DNA from: Marinobacter psychrophilus
Lineage (GTDB): Bacteria > Pseudomonadota > Gammaproteobacteria > Pseudomonadales > Oleiphilaceae
Reading direction: 5' to 3'
Length of the DNA stretch: 64,000 bases
Assembly: GCF_001043175.1 (NCBI RefSeq)
Contig: NZ_CP011494.1
Coordinates: 3,534,001 to 3,598,000 of the forward strand
A program made the translations under genes and the position numbers. The notes below the pieces were generated by a model. That model ran no database searches and was not told the origin of the DNA. It saw nothing but the letters and a program-made list of their open reading frames with translations. Position 1 is the first letter of the stretch. Every line of letters starts with the position of its first letter. Below are positions 43,626 through 53,635 of the stretch, one piece after another.

Positions 43626-45032
43626 TCAATTGTCCAGATGGCTGACAAGCGCTTGATTCAAAGCCACCATACAATCGCTCTGAAAGCGCTGCACATCCAG
43701 GTTGGCAGAATGGTCGGCAACCACTGTCAGTCGCAGCTGGCCGGCGTAGCGGCAAGCGGTCACGCTTATTCCCGCATCGGCAACTTGCGGACTCCAGGCC
43801 ACCAGCTCGTCAACCCGACAACCCGCCAAATAGCGAACCACTCCGGCACCGTCGAAACTGGCGAGTGCTGCACTGGGGCGAGCGGCAAAAGGCCATAGTG
43901 GCGTCTGTTTTATCATTTCAGGCAAAAAAGCGCTGTAGGCGGTCAGACCCCAGGTTAGCAACGGTTGCAGGCTATCGCGAAGGCGGCGAACCTCCTGTTT
44001 TATGCGATACACCCGTTCCACAAAACTGTCACCGTCTATTGGCAGCAACAACCGTTCACTGCCACTGCCATTACCAGGCTCAGACAGCGCTGGCCTTAAA
44101 CTGGCGGGCAGTTGGGGACGAACATCTACTGGCAGCAACAGGTTAATTTGGGCCTGTTCCAGCGCCTGCGGGCTCAGCCCGAGCTGCGCCCGCAAAGCCA
44201 CCGTTAGACAGGCCGCCAGCACGTCGCGGCTGCTAACGCCCAGCGTCTGGGCCGCCGCCTGTAAACTCGCATCGGGAATCGCCGCAGACCAACAGCACTG
44301 GCGCTGCCCGGTTAATGGCAGGCTCAGGTTGCTGGGACTGTCGTCTGGCTGGGCCAGGTAACTGCCTAACTGGCCTGCTAGCTCAAGCGCCGTGGCAGCG
44401 CTCGACCTAAAAGTCCCCGGCAGCTGCCCAACGGCGGCGGCCATCTGTACCGCGTCGTTTTCGGGTGGAGGGCCCTCGGCACCAAAAACACACTCACTCA
44501 GCCAATTTTTAGCGCACTGCAGCCAGCGCTCGAGGTCTGCCGGGTGCGCTGCACCGTAGAGTACAGGGTGTTGCTGCGGCGACGCGGTGAACAGTTGTTC
44601 CAACAGCTGCGCCAACGACGCGCTATCGGCGTAACAATGATGTATCCGCAGGAGCAACAACCCACCACCCACAGCATTGGGCGCCAACCAGAATTTCCAT
44701 AATGGCCGGTAAATGGGCAGCGGCTGGCTGATAACGGCGTTTATCCAGGGCTGCTGCTGGGGTGCCGTAAAACGGTCGAGCACAATATCCAGGTGCTGGC
44801 GCACATCAAAATCTGCGCTTTTCTGCCAGCGCCAATAGCCAGCGTACGGTTCCGGGCGAAACTGAAAACGCTCCCAGGCACCCCAGTAAACATGCAAGAA
44901 TTCTCGCAGGCGAGCAGCTGTCAGCCCCTGAACGCGAAGCAACACGGTGGTAACCAGCGGATTTTCCGGCCGTTCGGCAGCCAGCCAGCCTGCGTCGGCA
45001 GGCAACATCAAATGCAAAGCTTGCTGGCTCAA
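43626..45032 (-). CDS. WS/DGAT-like acyltransferase (wax ester synthase family)
   Basis: Wax ester synthase/diacylglycerol acyltransferases join acyl-CoA to alcohols or diacylglycerol for neutral-lipid storage. The 468-residue protein has the condensing motif HHxxxD as RIHHCYADSASL (about residues 128-139) with Ser replacing the usual Gly after Asp, plus a C-terminal domain with VADAGISVTACRYAGQLRLT and VVADHSANLDVQRF like the DUF1298 end. The N terminus lacks the standard PLSPMDA opening, reading LMLPADAGWLAAERPENP instead. Divergent, so activity is uncertain. Marinobacter often carries several paralogues. Confidence 0.75.
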   Translation of the reverse strand: MSQQALHLMLPADAGWLAAERPENPLVTTVLLRVQGLTAARLREFLHVYWGAWERFQFRPEPYAGYWRWQKSADFDVRQHLDIVLDRFTAPQQQPWINAVISQPLPIYRPLWKFWLAPNAVGGGLLLLRIHHCYADSASLAQLLEQLFTASPQQHPVLYGAAHPADLERWLQCAKNWLSECVFGAEGPPPENDAVQMAAAVGQLPGTFRSSAATALELAGQLGSYLAQPDDSPSNLSLPLTGQRQCCWSAAIPDASLQAAAQTLGVSSRDVLAACLTVALRAQLGLSPQALEQAQINLLLPVDVRPQLPASLRPALSEPGNGSGSERLLLPIDGDSFVERVYRIKQEVRRLRDSLQPLLTWGLTAYSAFLPEMIKQTPLWPFAARPSAALASFDGAGVVRYLAGCRVDELVAWSPQVADAGISVTACRYAGQLRLTVVADHSANLDVQRFQSDCMVALNQALVSHLDN

Positions 45033-45263
45033 AATCCGCTGCCTTTTGTATAGGATGAGCTAAGTTGCGGTAATCTCGGCGAATCCTGAGGCTGAGAGTA
45101 GAACGATATTGTGCCAGACATCCACCGGCGCCTCCAGAGCCTGCTTATACCCGTCGCAAGGTAAAAGTGTTGCGCACGGCTTTACCCGCAGGCCTATAAT
45201 AAGTACAGATCCGAGCCACTGTGCTGTCAATGCGGGCGCTCGCTATAACGATCAGGAGAGATT

Positions 45264-46184
45264 ATGCAGGCAAGCCATATTCGAAAACTGATCAAACCTA
45301 TCGGAAAAGCTTACGCCGAGATGTTTTCGGGCCAAGTATTTTCTATCGGCGAAGGTGCGATTTCCGTGCGCAATCACAGTGGCCCGGCCGAAAACACGGT
45401 GGTGTGTATTCACGGTTTTATGGAAAACCACTGTTATTTTACCCAAGCCTATAACGCCCCCACCACCGAACTGATCCTGATCACCTGCAGCAATTACCAT
45501 GTCCCGGTTAGCGGCATTATGCCGCAGACACCCGACTGGGCAGTGGACATCAAGCATTTGGTCGGCACAATCGAATACGATGCCTGCATACTCAACCAGG
45601 CCATGCTCAATCTTATAGGCAGCAGCAATGTGCGCATTCACGGCCACTCCCGCGGTGCCGCGGTGGCACTAGAAGCTGTTCGCCAATGGCCAGAGCTTTA
45701 CCACGACATAGAGCTGGTACTGGAAGCCCCGATATTACCTCAGGGCCGCGCTCACCCGCTGATGCTAGCATTACTGGAACCACTCAGCCCCAGCATGTGG
45801 CCGTGGGTTGTCCGCCTGCTGAACAGCACGTCCAATTCGGCTTACAATCAGACATTTTTTGGCAAAATGAACCGGCGCAAGAAAAAACTGCTCAGCAAGC
45901 TGTTCCACGCCACTAAAGATCACCTGACCATTGTGCGCAATATCGACAATCTGCTGGCCTGGATGGAACGCACCGACACCAGCGTTTACCAGCACATCAC
46001 ACGCGGCATTGTGCTGATTCCAGCTACTGACCGGGTGCTCGACCGCAACGCCATGCTGGCCAGTGCCCGCCAAGGTGGCAAAAACTTGAAGATTGTGGAA
46101 ACCACGGCGCCCAGCCACTTTATTATTCTGGACGACAAAAAATGGATACCGGATTTAACACAGGTTGCGACTGCTGACGCCTGA
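45264..46184 (+). CDS. alpha/beta-fold hydrolase
   Basis: This 306-residue protein has a hydrolase fold with the oxyanion segment CIHGFMENHCYF (about residues 48-59), nucleophile elbow HGHSRGAAV (Ser about 129), a candidate Asp in LIPATDRVLDR (about 252) and a His in TAPSHFIILDD (about 279). No signal peptide is visible. GGAGAG precedes the ATG. A possible sigma-70 promoter lies at about 45171-45201. Substrate unknown. It lies between a wax-ester-type acyltransferase and a PHA-associated gene, so a lipid or polyester substrate is a fair guess. Confidence 0.75.
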   Translation: MQASHIRKLIKPIGKAYAEMFSGQVFSIGEGAISVRNHSGPAENTVVCIHGFMENHCYFTQAYNAPTTELILITCSNYHVPVSGIMPQTPDWAVDIKHLVGTIEYDACILNQAMLNLIGSSNVRIHGHSRGAAVALEAVRQWPELYHDIELVLEAPILPQGRAHPLMLALLEPLSPSMWPWVVRLLNSTSNSAYNQTFFGKMNRRKKKLLSKLFHATKDHLTIVRNIDNLLAWMERTDTSVYQHITRGIVLIPATDRVLDRNAMLASARQGGKNLKIVETTAPSHFIILDDKKWIPDLTQVATADA

Positions 46185-46277
46185 TGTTCCCAGTCGCTAT
46201 TGGTGACACTTCAGCACACATCACGCTACTCGGTTACAATGCCGCCCCAGATTCAACCGCCCAGCCGGAGCCTTTTC

Positions 46278-47027
46278 ATGTATCGCCAGCGCCTGGTTGA
46301 AACCGCCGTTCACAGCGATAACGCTCGTCAGTTGCAGTATTGGCTGCTGGCATATCATGATTTTCGTCAGGGCAACAGCCATAACCCACTGCAACAGCAA
46401 AGCGCTCAGGTGGCCAGGTGGCAGGCTGCTCGGCTGAAACAGACTCACCAAGATTTATACCAGACCCAGGGCTACCACGAGGGGCTGGAGTTTTTGCTGA
46501 CGGATTTGTACGCACCCGCAGGAATGAGCCATCGCGACGACAATATCGATCGGGTTTTTCCAAAAATGGTGAAGTGGCTGCCAGACCACCAGTTACGAAC
46601 CCTGGCCAGACTGGTGGAGCTCAACCTGCTGACCCAGCAACTGGACCATAATCTGGCCAGCGCACTGCACAGCCATCAGATGAGTGCCGAGGCGCTGGCA
46701 GTAGAGGACTACTGCCGGGCCTACCGTTACGCCAATGACCAACACCAGCGACTGCGCCAGATTGAACTGATCGCCGATGTGGGCCATCGCCTTGACCGCT
46801 ACGTGCGCAACCGAACATTGGGATGGCTGCTGTCGATGGGCCGCGGACCGGCGGAGATGGCCAACCTGCAGGATCTGCACAGTTTTCTGCACCGCGGCTA
46901 CAGCGCGTTTCGGTGTATGGCTGACGTCGGCACACTCATTGACCGGCTAGTGCTGCGTGAACAGCACATTATGGACAACATACTGGCTGGTCAGTCGCAG
47001 CCCTTTGAGCTACCCGCCTCGCTTTGA
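46278..47027 (+). CDS. FFLEELY-motif protein of unknown function
   Basis: This 249-residue, mostly helical protein contains GLEFLLTDLYAP near residue 74, a variant of the FFLEELY motif that names a proteobacterial family. It shows no signal peptide or transmembrane segment. GGAGCC precedes ATG 46278, which is better than the frame-opening ATG at 46200. It is followed by a convergent PHA-system gene. No biochemical role is known to me. Confidence 0.7.
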   Translation: MYRQRLVETAVHSDNARQLQYWLLAYHDFRQGNSHNPLQQQSAQVARWQAARLKQTHQDLYQTQGYHEGLEFLLTDLYAPAGMSHRDDNIDRVFPKMVKWLPDHQLRTLARLVELNLLTQQLDHNLASALHSHQMSAEALAVEDYCRAYRYANDQHQRLRQIELIADVGHRLDRYVRNRTLGWLLSMGRGPAEMANLQDLHSFLHRGYSAFRCMADVGTLIDRLVLREQHIMDNILAGQSQPFELPASL

Positions 47028-47046
47028 TGCGAGCCGCTTTACAGCT

Positions 47047-47325
47047 TCAAACGCGGATAATCTGATCTAGCTGGGACTCGATTTCCTGTGCAATCCGGCC
47101 CTTCATCGGCCGCAACATAAGCCCTAGCTCCAAGTAAACGTGCAAGTCGCCGTGATTAATCGTGAGCTGGCCTTGCACTCCGCTGCGCTTGATTTTCATA
47201 ACATCGCCTTCCCAAGCGTAAGTCAGAGCAAAACGGCTAGACAGATCCGCAGCCAAGGTCTCAGCCGCTTCACGTGCGTGCTGTTTGTCCAGAGTATGAG
47301 TGCGGTGAATATCAATAATGGACAT
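47047..47325 (-). CDS. polyhydroxyalkanoic acid system family protein
   Basis: This 92-residue protein matches the small PHA granule-region family: MSIIDIHRTHTLDKQHAREA at the start, then FALTYAWEGDVMKIKRSGVQ, GQLTINHGDLHVYLELGLML and IESQLDQII. It commonly lies near PHA or ubiE genes. Its role is unclear and may concern granule or lipid-associated stability. It is divergent from ubiE, 113 bases apart. Confidence 0.8.
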   Translation of the reverse strand: MSIIDIHRTHTLDKQHAREAAETLAADLSSRFALTYAWEGDVMKIKRSGVQGQLTINHGDLHVYLELGLMLRPMKGRIAQEIESQLDQIIRV

Positions 47326-47438
47326 AAATCAGTTTTCTCTCGCGAAATGATAGGTTTTACAGTGTAAGGCGGTATTAAACTTGTAGCCAACCCCGCAGGC
47401 GTTAGAATACGGGACTCAGATTCTGACAGGACAGTTCC

Positions 47439-48230
47439 ATGAGCGATCAGCAAATGCCAGCCAGCGCTGCAACACCGGGCAGCCCGCAAGACGACGTCAC
47501 TCATTTCGGTTTTCGCGATGTGCCAAAAAGCCAGAAAGCCGGCCAGGTAGCCGAGGTTTTTCACAGCGTTGCCGGCAAATACGACCTCATGAACGATTTG
47601 ATGTCGATGGGTGTTCATCGCCTGTGGAAACGATTTACGATTGAGCTCTCTGGCGTGCGCCCGGGGCACCAGGTGCTGGACATTGCAGGCGGTACCGGTG
47701 ACCTGGCCATGAAGTTTTCGGATTTGGTCGGGCCCAGCGGCAAAGTAGTATTGGCTGACATCAACGCCTCCATGTTGAAAGTCGGTCGCAGCCGCCTGAC
47801 AGACCGCGGCTACGCAGGCAACATTGAATACGTGCAGGCCGATGCTGAACACTTGCCATTTCCAGACAACAGTTTTAATGCCGTATCCATCGCCTTTGGT
47901 CTACGCAACGTGACCGACAAAGACCAAGCTCTGAGGGACATGGCTCGGGTACTAAAACCCGGTGGCAAACTGATGATACTGGAGTTTTCCAAGCCCACTA
48001 ACGCGCTGCTAAGCAAGGCCTATGACACCTACTCATTCACCGCTTTACCGTTTATGGGCAAGTTGATTGCCGGCGACAGCGAGAGCTACAAATACTTGGC
48101 GGAATCCATCCGTATGCATCCAGACCAGGACACCCTTAAGGCGATGATGGGGACCGCCGGCTTCGCCAACTGCAAATACCACAATATGACCGGTGGCATT
48201 GTGGCCCTGCACGTGGGAATAAAACCCTGA
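47439..48230 (+). CDS. ubiE: UbiE methyltransferase (ubiquinone/menaquinone)
   Basis: UbiE methylates the ring carbon of demethylmenaquinol and 2-methoxy-6-polyprenyl-benzoquinol, using SAM. The 263-residue protein shows [20 protein letters not shown] (about residues 42-61), the SAM motif [12 protein letters not shown] (about 80-91), [20 protein letters not shown] and a [14 protein letters not shown] end. It opens ubiE-ubiJ-ubiB-hisI-hisE, overlapping ubiJ by one base (TGATG). Confidence 0.95.
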   Translation: MSDQQMPASAATPGSPQDDVTHFGFRDVPKSQKAGQVAEVFHSVAGKYDLMNDLMSMGVHRLWKRFTIELSGVRPGHQVLDIAGGTGDLAMKFSDLVGPSGKVVLADINASMLKVGRSRLTDRGYAGNIEYVQADAEHLPFPDNSFNAVSIAFGLRNVTDKDQALRDMARVLKPGGKLMILEFSKPTNALLSKAYDTYSFTALPFMGKLIAGDSESYKYLAESIRMHPDQDTLKAMMGTAGFANCKYHNMTGGIVALHVGIKP

Positions 48231-48892
48231 TGTTCACTGGCCCTACCCTGCTTAGCGCTGCCAGCGCCATTGTTGAAACGGCGTTGAACCAAGCCCTGGA
48301 GTTTGACCCGGCCGGCCGCACAGCGTTGTTGGCAGCGCTGACTGCCCCGGTACAGTTTGACCTGACGACACCCATCGCATTAACCCTTACCCTGACCCAA
48401 GGCGCCAAAGGCGTGTTGGTGGGCAGCCAGCCGGCCACTCAGCCCGGCCTGGTGATTGGCGGGCCGGCTCTGGCGTTTTATACCATGGCCAGCGGCGACA
48501 CAAGCGCCATTCAAGACGGCCGTTTGAGCATCAGCGGGGACACCGCTCTGGCACACCAGTTTCAGCGTGCTATTGAACAATTAAATCCGGATTGGGAGGC
48601 GGCCATGGCTCGCCATCTGGGCGATGTGCCCGCACATTTTCTGGCCAAACGCTTACGCAATGGCGTGAAGTGGAGCCGTAATGCGCGACACAGCATGGCC
48701 AGCAATCTGGAAGAATACCTGCACGAAGAAACCGGCGCCTTACCCGGCCACCGCGAGCTTGAGGCCAACTTTCAGGATATAGACGCCCTAAGCCTTAGAG
48801 TTGAGCGCCTGGCCGCTCGCGTGGCGTTCCTGCCCCAGAGCCAGCCGCCCTCTCTCCCATCTGAATCGTCTGAAAAACAGGAGAATTCGTGA
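48230..48892 (+). CDS. ubiJ: ubiquinone biosynthesis accessory factor UbiJ
   Basis: UbiJ is an SCP2-domain lipid-binding subunit of the Ubi complex. The 220-residue protein shows an SCP2-like N-terminal half ([40 protein letters not shown]) and a C-terminal helical tail with [19 protein letters not shown] (about 184-202), a predicted coiled coil. The sequence is poorly conserved generally, but the place between ubiE and ubiB confirms it. It overlaps ubiB by 4 bases (GTGA). Confidence 0.92.
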   Translation: MFTGPTLLSAASAIVETALNQALEFDPAGRTALLAALTAPVQFDLTTPIALTLTLTQGAKGVLVGSQPATQPGLVIGGPALAFYTMASGDTSAIQDGRLSISGDTALAHQFQRAIEQLNPDWEAAMARHLGDVPAHFLAKRLRNGVKWSRNARHSMASNLEEYLHEETGALPGHRELEANFQDIDALSLRVERLAARVAFLPQSQPPSLPSESSEKQENS

Positions 48893-50532
48893 GCCGTCTG
48901 CAACGCCTGTTTCGAATATTTTGGGTATTCTGCCGCTACCGACTGGATATTTTTCTGCCCCTAGCCGAGCTACCGCCAGTGCTGAAAGTCTTTTTCATAC
49001 TGGCCCCCTGGCATCTGTTTCCACAACCCAAACTCGACCGCGGTGACCGTTTGCGCATTGCCCTGGAAGAGCTGGGGCCGGTGTTTGTCAAATTCGGCCA
49101 GATACTGTCCACCCGGCGCGACTTGCTGCCGGACGACATGGCCGACTCGCTGAAAACCCTGCAAGACAAAGTGCCACCGTTTCCAAGCGACAGCGCCCGT
49201 GAAATTATAGAGCGCGCGCTGGGCGCCCCTGTCACCGAGCTGTTTGCCGAATTCAGCGCAGACCCCATGGCGTCTGCATCGGTGGCTCAGGTGCACGCAG
49301 CCACGCTGAAAAACGGCCAGAAAGTGGTGGTGAAAGTACTGCGTCCGGGCATTGAAAAAACCATCCGTCAAGACCTCAGCCTAATGTACCTGATGGCCGG
49401 CCTGCTTGAAAAATACTGGGCAGAAGGCAAACGCCTGCACCCGTTGGAAGTGGTGGCTGACTACGACGCCACCATTCATGACGAGCTTGACCTGCAACGT
49501 GAAGCCGCCAACGCTAGCCAGTTGCGGCGTAACTTCGACAACTCACCGTTGATCTACATTCCCTTTATCGACTGGGAATTCACCCGCAAGCAGGTGCTGG
49601 TCATGGAGCGTATTCACGGCGTGCCCATTGCGGACGTTGCTACGCTGAACGCCGCCGGCGTGAATATGAAAGTGCTGGCCGAAAAAGGCGTGGAAATCTT
49701 TTTCACCCAAGTGTTTCGCGACAGTTTTTTTCACGCCGACATGCACCCCGGCAACATTTTTGTGGATATCTCCAACCCTGCTGACCCCCAGTACATCGCC
49801 ATTGATTTTGGCATTGTCGGCACTCTGTCCCCAGACGACCAAAGCTATCTGGCCCGCAACCTGTTAGCGTTTTTTCGCCGCGATTACCGCCAGGTGGCTC
49901 AGTTACACATTCAAAGCGGATGGGTACCACCGGAAACCCGGGTTAACGAATTTGAAGCGGCTATTCGCACCGTGTGCGAACCGATTTTTGAGCGCCCATT
50001 GAAAGAAATTTCCTTTGGCCATTTTCTGCTGCGCCTGTTTCAGACTGCCCGCCGCTTCAACATGGAAGTGCAACCTCAGCTGGTGCTGCTGCAAAAAACC
50101 CTGCTGAATGTTGAGGGTCTTGGCCGCCAGCTCTATCCGGATCTGGACCTGTGGAGCACTGCGCAACCGTACCTGGAGCAATGGATGCGTAAGCGTATTG
50201 GACCATCTGGCTTTTTGAAGACTCTGCAGACCCACTTTCCGGCTTGGCTGGAACAGTCTCCGGAGATGCCGCAGCTTATTCACGATGCCTTATTGCAGTT
50301 ACGAGGCGCGGGCTCCACCGAACAGCAAAACCGCAACACTCTGGCGCTATTGAAGGAACAGCAGTTGCGCAGCGAACGGCGTTGGCGCCGGGGTTTTGTA
50401 GTGGCGTTGTTAGCCGCAGCTGCGGTTGCCGCCAGCCATCCACCCAGCCAACAATGGCTCAGCGGTTTGCCGGTGTGGAGCTGGATATTGTTTATTGCCG
50501 CTGGCGCGCTGTTATTGCGCGGCAGCCGTTAA
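48889..50532 (+). CDS. ubiB: UbiB atypical kinase/ATPase for ubiquinone biosynthesis
   Basis: This 547-residue membrane-anchored kinase-like protein has the KxGQ-type motif [19 protein letters not shown] (about residues 64-82), the Ala-rich nucleotide loop [13 protein letters not shown] in place of the Gly-rich loop, [12 protein letters not shown], the [11 protein letters not shown] catalytic segment (about 282-292) and IDFGIVG. Two hydrophobic helices close the C terminus ([13 protein letters not shown] and [14 protein letters not shown]). The start is GTG, overlapping the ubiJ stop, and a spaced AGGAG (48881-48885) precedes it. Confidence 0.95.
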   Translation: MSRLQRLFRIFWVFCRYRLDIFLPLAELPPVLKVFFILAPWHLFPQPKLDRGDRLRIALEELGPVFVKFGQILSTRRDLLPDDMADSLKTLQDKVPPFPSDSAREIIERALGAPVTELFAEFSADPMASASVAQVHAATLKNGQKVVVKVLRPGIEKTIRQDLSLMYLMAGLLEKYWAEGKRLHPLEVVADYDATIHDELDLQREAANASQLRRNFDNSPLIYIPFIDWEFTRKQVLVMERIHGVPIADVATLNAAGVNMKVLAEKGVEIFFTQVFRDSFFHADMHPGNIFVDISNPADPQYIAIDFGIVGTLSPDDQSYLARNLLAFFRRDYRQVAQLHIQSGWVPPETRVNEFEAAIRTVCEPIFERPLKEISFGHFLLRLFQTARRFNMEVQPQLVLLQKTLLNVEGLGRQLYPDLDLWSTAQPYLEQWMRKRIGPSGFLKTLQTHFPAWLEQSPEMPQLIHDALLQLRGAGSTEQQNRNTLALLKEQQLRSERRWRRGFVVALLAAAAVAASHPPSQQWLSGLPVWSWILFIAAGALLLRGSR

Positions 50533-50553
50533 CCCGCTTTTAGGACTGAACTC

Positions 50554-50997
50554 ATGGAGCAAACACCTGCCACTGAATACCAGCCAGCCTGGCTTGACGT
50601 TATCCGCTGGACAGCAGACGGCCTGATACCCGCCATCGCTCAAGATGCCGACAGCGGCGACATACTGATGATGGCCTGGATGAACGCCGAATCGCTGCAG
50701 CTTACCGTTGCCGAAGGCCAGGCCGTGTATTGGTCACGGTCCCGCGGTAAACTCTGGCGCAAGGGCGAAAGTTCGGGCCATCAGCAGGTTATAAAAGACA
50801 TCCGCCTGGATTGCGACGCTGATGTAATTTTGTTGAAGGTCGAACAAAAAGGCGGAATTGCCTGTCACACTGGTAGGCGAAGTTGCTTTTACCAATCACT
50901 GCAACACGGCCAATGGCAAAGCGTAGAGCCGGTACTGAAAGATCCGAGCGCCATTTACAACACAGCACAAAGTTTCAAGGAGCCCAACAGTGAGTGA
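50554..50997 (+). CDS. hisI: phosphoribosyl-AMP cyclohydrolase
   Basis: HisI opens the ring of phosphoribosyl-AMP in histidine biosynthesis (third step). The 147-residue protein shows [33 protein letters not shown] (about residues 69-86), the metal-binding [12 protein letters not shown] and [13 protein letters not shown] (about 108-120). It is encoded apart from hisE, overlapping it by 8 bases, as in pseudomonads. Confidence 0.95.
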   Translation: MEQTPATEYQPAWLDVIRWTADGLIPAIAQDADSGDILMMAWMNAESLQLTVAEGQAVYWSRSRGKLWRKGESSGHQQVIKDIRLDCDADVILLKVEQKGGIACHTGRRSCFYQSLQHGQWQSVEPVLKDPSAIYNTAQSFKEPNSE

Positions 50998-51319
50998 CGT
51001 ATTGCAACAACTGGCGCAGGTGCTGGAAGCCCGCAAGAACGCCGATCCTGATAGCTCTTATGTGGCAAGCTTGCACGCTAAAGGGTTGAACAAAATTTTG
51101 GAAAAGGTTGGCGAGGAGTGCACTGAGACCCTACTGGCAGCCAAAGACGCCGAGCGCAGCGGAAACACTGACGAACTGATTGCCGAAACCGCCGACTTGT
51201 GGTTTCACACCTTGGTTATGCTGTCACGCCTGGGTGCCGGGCCGGAAGACATCACTCGCGAACTGGCACGGCGATTCGATCTGTCGGGCCTGGAAGAAAA
51301 AGCGTCGCGCCCGAAGTAG
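50990..51319 (+). CDS. hisE: phosphoribosyl-ATP diphosphatase
   Basis: HisE hydrolyses phosphoribosyl-ATP to the AMP form, the step before HisI. The 109-residue all-helical protein shows the MazG-like metal motif: [20 protein letters not shown] (about residues 33-52) and [17 protein letters not shown] (about 63-79). Start is GTG within the end of hisI. A small terminator follows it, ending the ubi-his operon. Confidence 0.94.
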   Translation: MSDVLQQLAQVLEARKNADPDSSYVASLHAKGLNKILEKVGEECTETLLAAKDAERSGNTDELIAETADLWFHTLVMLSRLGAGPEDITRELARRFDLSGLEEKASRPK

Positions 51320-51327
51320 GGGTATCT

Positions 51328-51346
51328 ACCTCACAAGAGGTTTTTT
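51328..51346 (+). terminator. intrinsic terminator after hisE
   Basis: ACCTC (51328-51332) and GAGGT (51337-51341) pair around ACAA and run into a T6 tract. The stem is short, so some read-through into tatA is plausible. Confidence 0.65.
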
Positions 51347-51405
51347 ACACCGTCGCCAGTGGCGTACAATGTTAACCACTGAAAACATTAGAACGAGGAT
51401 TCACT

Positions 51406-51648
51406 ATGGGCATCAGTATTTGGCAACTTCTTATTGTACTCGGCATTGTTATTTTACTGTTCGGGACTAAAAAACTGCGCAATATCGGCACCGATCTTGG
51501 CGGCGCCATTCGTGGTTTTAAAAAGTCCATGACCGATGACGATGGTAAAACCGACACCTCCAATCCGGATAATCTGGAGGAAAAAGACAGTGCACAGTTT
51601 CAGCAGTCCGCTGCGGATGACAAAACCCGGGATAAAACCCAAAGCTGA
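51406..51648 (+). CDS. tatA: Sec-independent protein translocase subunit TatA
   Basis: TatA forms the expandable pore for folded proteins carrying twin-arginine signals. The 80-residue protein has one N-terminal helix ([20 protein letters not shown]), the [11 protein letters not shown] hinge and amphipathic helix (FKKSM), then an acidic polar tail. It is first of tatA-tatB-tatC, and ATTCACT-type spacing with GAGG precedes the ATG. Confidence 0.95.
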   Translation: MGISIWQLLIVLGIVILLFGTKKLRNIGTDLGGAIRGFKKSMTDDDGKTDTSNPDNLEEKDSAQFQQSAADDKTRDKTQS

Positions 51649-51659
51649 GAGCCTGCTGA

Positions 51660-52127
51660 ATGTTTGATATCGGCTTTCTTGAGCTACTGATCTGCGGCGT
51701 TATTGCTTTGCTGGTGCTGGGGCCCGAGCGCTTGCCTTCGGCTGCGCGTGCTGCCGGGCGCTGGGTAGGGTCTGCGCGACGTATGATGAGCCAATTCACC
51801 TCGGAGCTTGACCGTGAGCTAAAGGCCGAAGACTTGCGCCAAGAGCTGCGCAAAGCAGGTGATGTTGGCCTAAAAGATGTTCAAAAAACCGTCCGTGATG
51901 CCCTGAATGAAGCAAAAAAATACGAAGACATGGTCAAACCGGTGCAGAACCAGCTGGATCAGGCCAACCAAAAAGTAACGTCTGCGCTGTCTGAGCGGTG
52001 GAACGAAAATGGAACATCCTCTATCGCAAAACCCGCCGATAGCTCGCTGGAAAAAGTCCCAGAAAGCCCGGTCGACCTCAACAAACCTTCCCCCAGTTCT
52101 GGGGATGCTTTGGATACGCGTTCATGA
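51660..52127 (+). CDS. tatB: Sec-independent protein translocase subunit TatB
   Basis: TatB recognises Tat substrates together with TatC. The 155-residue protein starts MFDIGFLELLICGVIALLVL, then GPERLPSAARAAGRWVG, the conserved Glu-containing helix and hinge. A long amphipathic coiled region and a Ser/Pro-rich tail follow. It overlaps tatC by 4 bases (ATGA). Confidence 0.95.
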   Translation: MFDIGFLELLICGVIALLVLGPERLPSAARAAGRWVGSARRMMSQFTSELDRELKAEDLRQELRKAGDVGLKDVQKTVRDALNEAKKYEDMVKPVQNQLDQANQKVTSALSERWNENGTSSIAKPADSSLEKVPESPVDLNKPSPSSGDALDTRS

Positions 52128-52912
52128 CAGAACAGACCGGGGCCGCTAACCACGTGCCCGACCAGCCTGAAATGCCGCTGATTGAACATCTACTGGAATT
52201 GCGTAACCGCCTGTTGAAAATGGTGCTAGCGGTGGTGGTGTGCTTCGCCTTTATTTACCCGTTTGCCAACGAACTTTACCTTTGGTTATCTGAACCTATC
52301 CGCAGCCTTCTGCCGGTAGGCCAGAGCATGATTGCCACCGATGTTACCTCGCCGTTTTTTGCCCCTCTAAAGCTGGCCCTGGTGCTGGCAGTGTTTGCCG
52401 CCATCCCGGTCATTCTGTACCAGCTTTGGAGCTTTATCGCCCCGGGCCTATACGCCCATGAGAAAAAAATAGCCTTCCCACTGCTATTCTCGTCCGTGCT
52501 GCTGTTCTATCTGGGCGCTGCTTTTGCCTACTACGTGGTGTTTCCACTGGTTTTTGGCTTCTTTACCTCGGTTGGTCCTGAGGGCATCGTGGAAATGCCA
52601 GACATCACCAGCTATCTGAATTTCGTGTTGAAGATGTTCTTTGCCTTTGGCGTGGCGTTCGAGATTCCAATTGCCACCATCCTGCTGATTATTACCGGCA
52701 TCACCACGCCGGATGACTTGGCGGCCAAGCGCCCTTATGTAGTCGTTGGTTGCTTTATTATCGGCATGCTGCTGACCCCGCCGGACATTATCTCGCAAAC
52801 CTTGCTGGCACTGCCCATGTGGATTTTGTTTGAACTCGGCATCCTGTTCGGCCGCCTGATGAAGCGCAGGGGTGTAGGTACCAGCGAGGAAAAAGAGACT
52901 GGCAGCGAATGA
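52124..52912 (+). CDS. tatC: Sec-independent protein translocase subunit TatC
   Basis: TatC is the six-helix receptor for twin-arginine signal peptides. The 262-residue protein starts with MPLIEHLLELRNRLLKMVLA (about residues 15-34), then shows FFAPLKLALVLAVFAAIPVI, YQLWSFIAPGLYAHEKK and TPPDIISQTLLALPMWILFE near the end. All are signature TatC segments. It overlaps rsmE by 4 bases, so rsmE is likely co-transcribed. Confidence 0.95.
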   Translation: MTEQTGAANHVPDQPEMPLIEHLLELRNRLLKMVLAVVVCFAFIYPFANELYLWLSEPIRSLLPVGQSMIATDVTSPFFAPLKLALVLAVFAAIPVILYQLWSFIAPGLYAHEKKIAFPLLFSSVLLFYLGAAFAYYVVFPLVFGFFTSVGPEGIVEMPDITSYLNFVLKMFFAFGVAFEIPIATILLIITGITTPDDLAAKRPYVVVGCFIIGMLLTPPDIISQTLLALPMWILFELGILFGRLMKRRGVGTSEEKETGSE

Positions 52913-53628
52913 ATCTGGCTCTGCTTTTCACTGCAGATTTCATTTCTACCGATACCGTGCGTTTGAGCGATCGCCGCTTGGAGCACTTACGCAGCATTCG
53001 TAAAATCGCCGTGGGCGATAGCGTGCCGGTGGGTCAAGTGAACGGCAATATCGGGGCGGGCCGGGTTACCAACCTGACTGCGCACTACGCCGAACTTCAC
53101 GTCAGCCTTGACCAAGCCCCACCACAGCCTCTGCCACTGACACTGATGCTGGCCATGCCGCGGCCCAAAATGTTCCGTCGCACGCTTCAAACCTGCGCCA
53201 CCCTGGGCATAAAAGATCTGTGGCTGATCAACAGTTACAAGGTGGAAAAAAGTTTTTGGCAGACCCCATGGCTGCAAGAGCCAGCGTTGCATGACAACTT
53301 GGTGCTGGGGCTGGAACAAGCTCGCGACACATTGATGCCAAAAGTGCACATCCGCAAACTGTTCAAGCCCTTTGTGGAAGACGAGTTACCAGCGCTTTTG
53401 GCCGGTAAACAGGCACTGGTGGCGCATCCCGGCAGTGCACAGCCTTGCCCTGTGCACCTGCCTGGCCCGGCGGCCCTTTGCATTGGCCCCGAAGGTGGCT
53501 TCACCGATTACGAAGTGGATAAACTGCAGCAGGCAGGGTGCCAGGCAGTGCATCTGGGCCAACGCATACTGCGGGTAGAAACCGCCGTGCCAGTGCTGGT
53601 CAGCCGGTTGTTTGACGGTTGTTTGTAA
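52909..53628 (+). CDS. rsmE: 16S rRNA (uracil1498-N3)-methyltransferase
   Basis: RsmE methylates U1498 of 16S rRNA. The 239-residue SPOUT protein has an N-terminal PUA-like region (LSDRRLEHLRSIRKIAVGDS), LMLAMPRPKMFRRTLQTCAT, then the deep-knot SAM site IGPEGGFTDYEVDKL (about residues 190-204) and LGQRILRVETAVPVL (about 216-230). It ends the tat operon and is convergent with the DUF808 gene. Confidence 0.93.
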   Translation: MNLALLFTADFISTDTVRLSDRRLEHLRSIRKIAVGDSVPVGQVNGNIGAGRVTNLTAHYAELHVSLDQAPPQPLPLTLMLAMPRPKMFRRTLQTCATLGIKDLWLINSYKVEKSFWQTPWLQEPALHDNLVLGLEQARDTLMPKVHIRKLFKPFVEDELPALLAGKQALVAHPGSAQPCPVHLPGPAALCIGPEGGFTDYEVDKLQQAGCQAVHLGQRILRVETAVPVLVSRLFDGCL

Positions 53629-53635
53629 GCTTGTC

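Noticed and set aside
45171..45201. TTGCGC and TATAAT before the hydrolase at 45264
   Set aside because: Spacing is 19 bases and the -35 is poor, so I mention it only as a possible promoter and do not list it.
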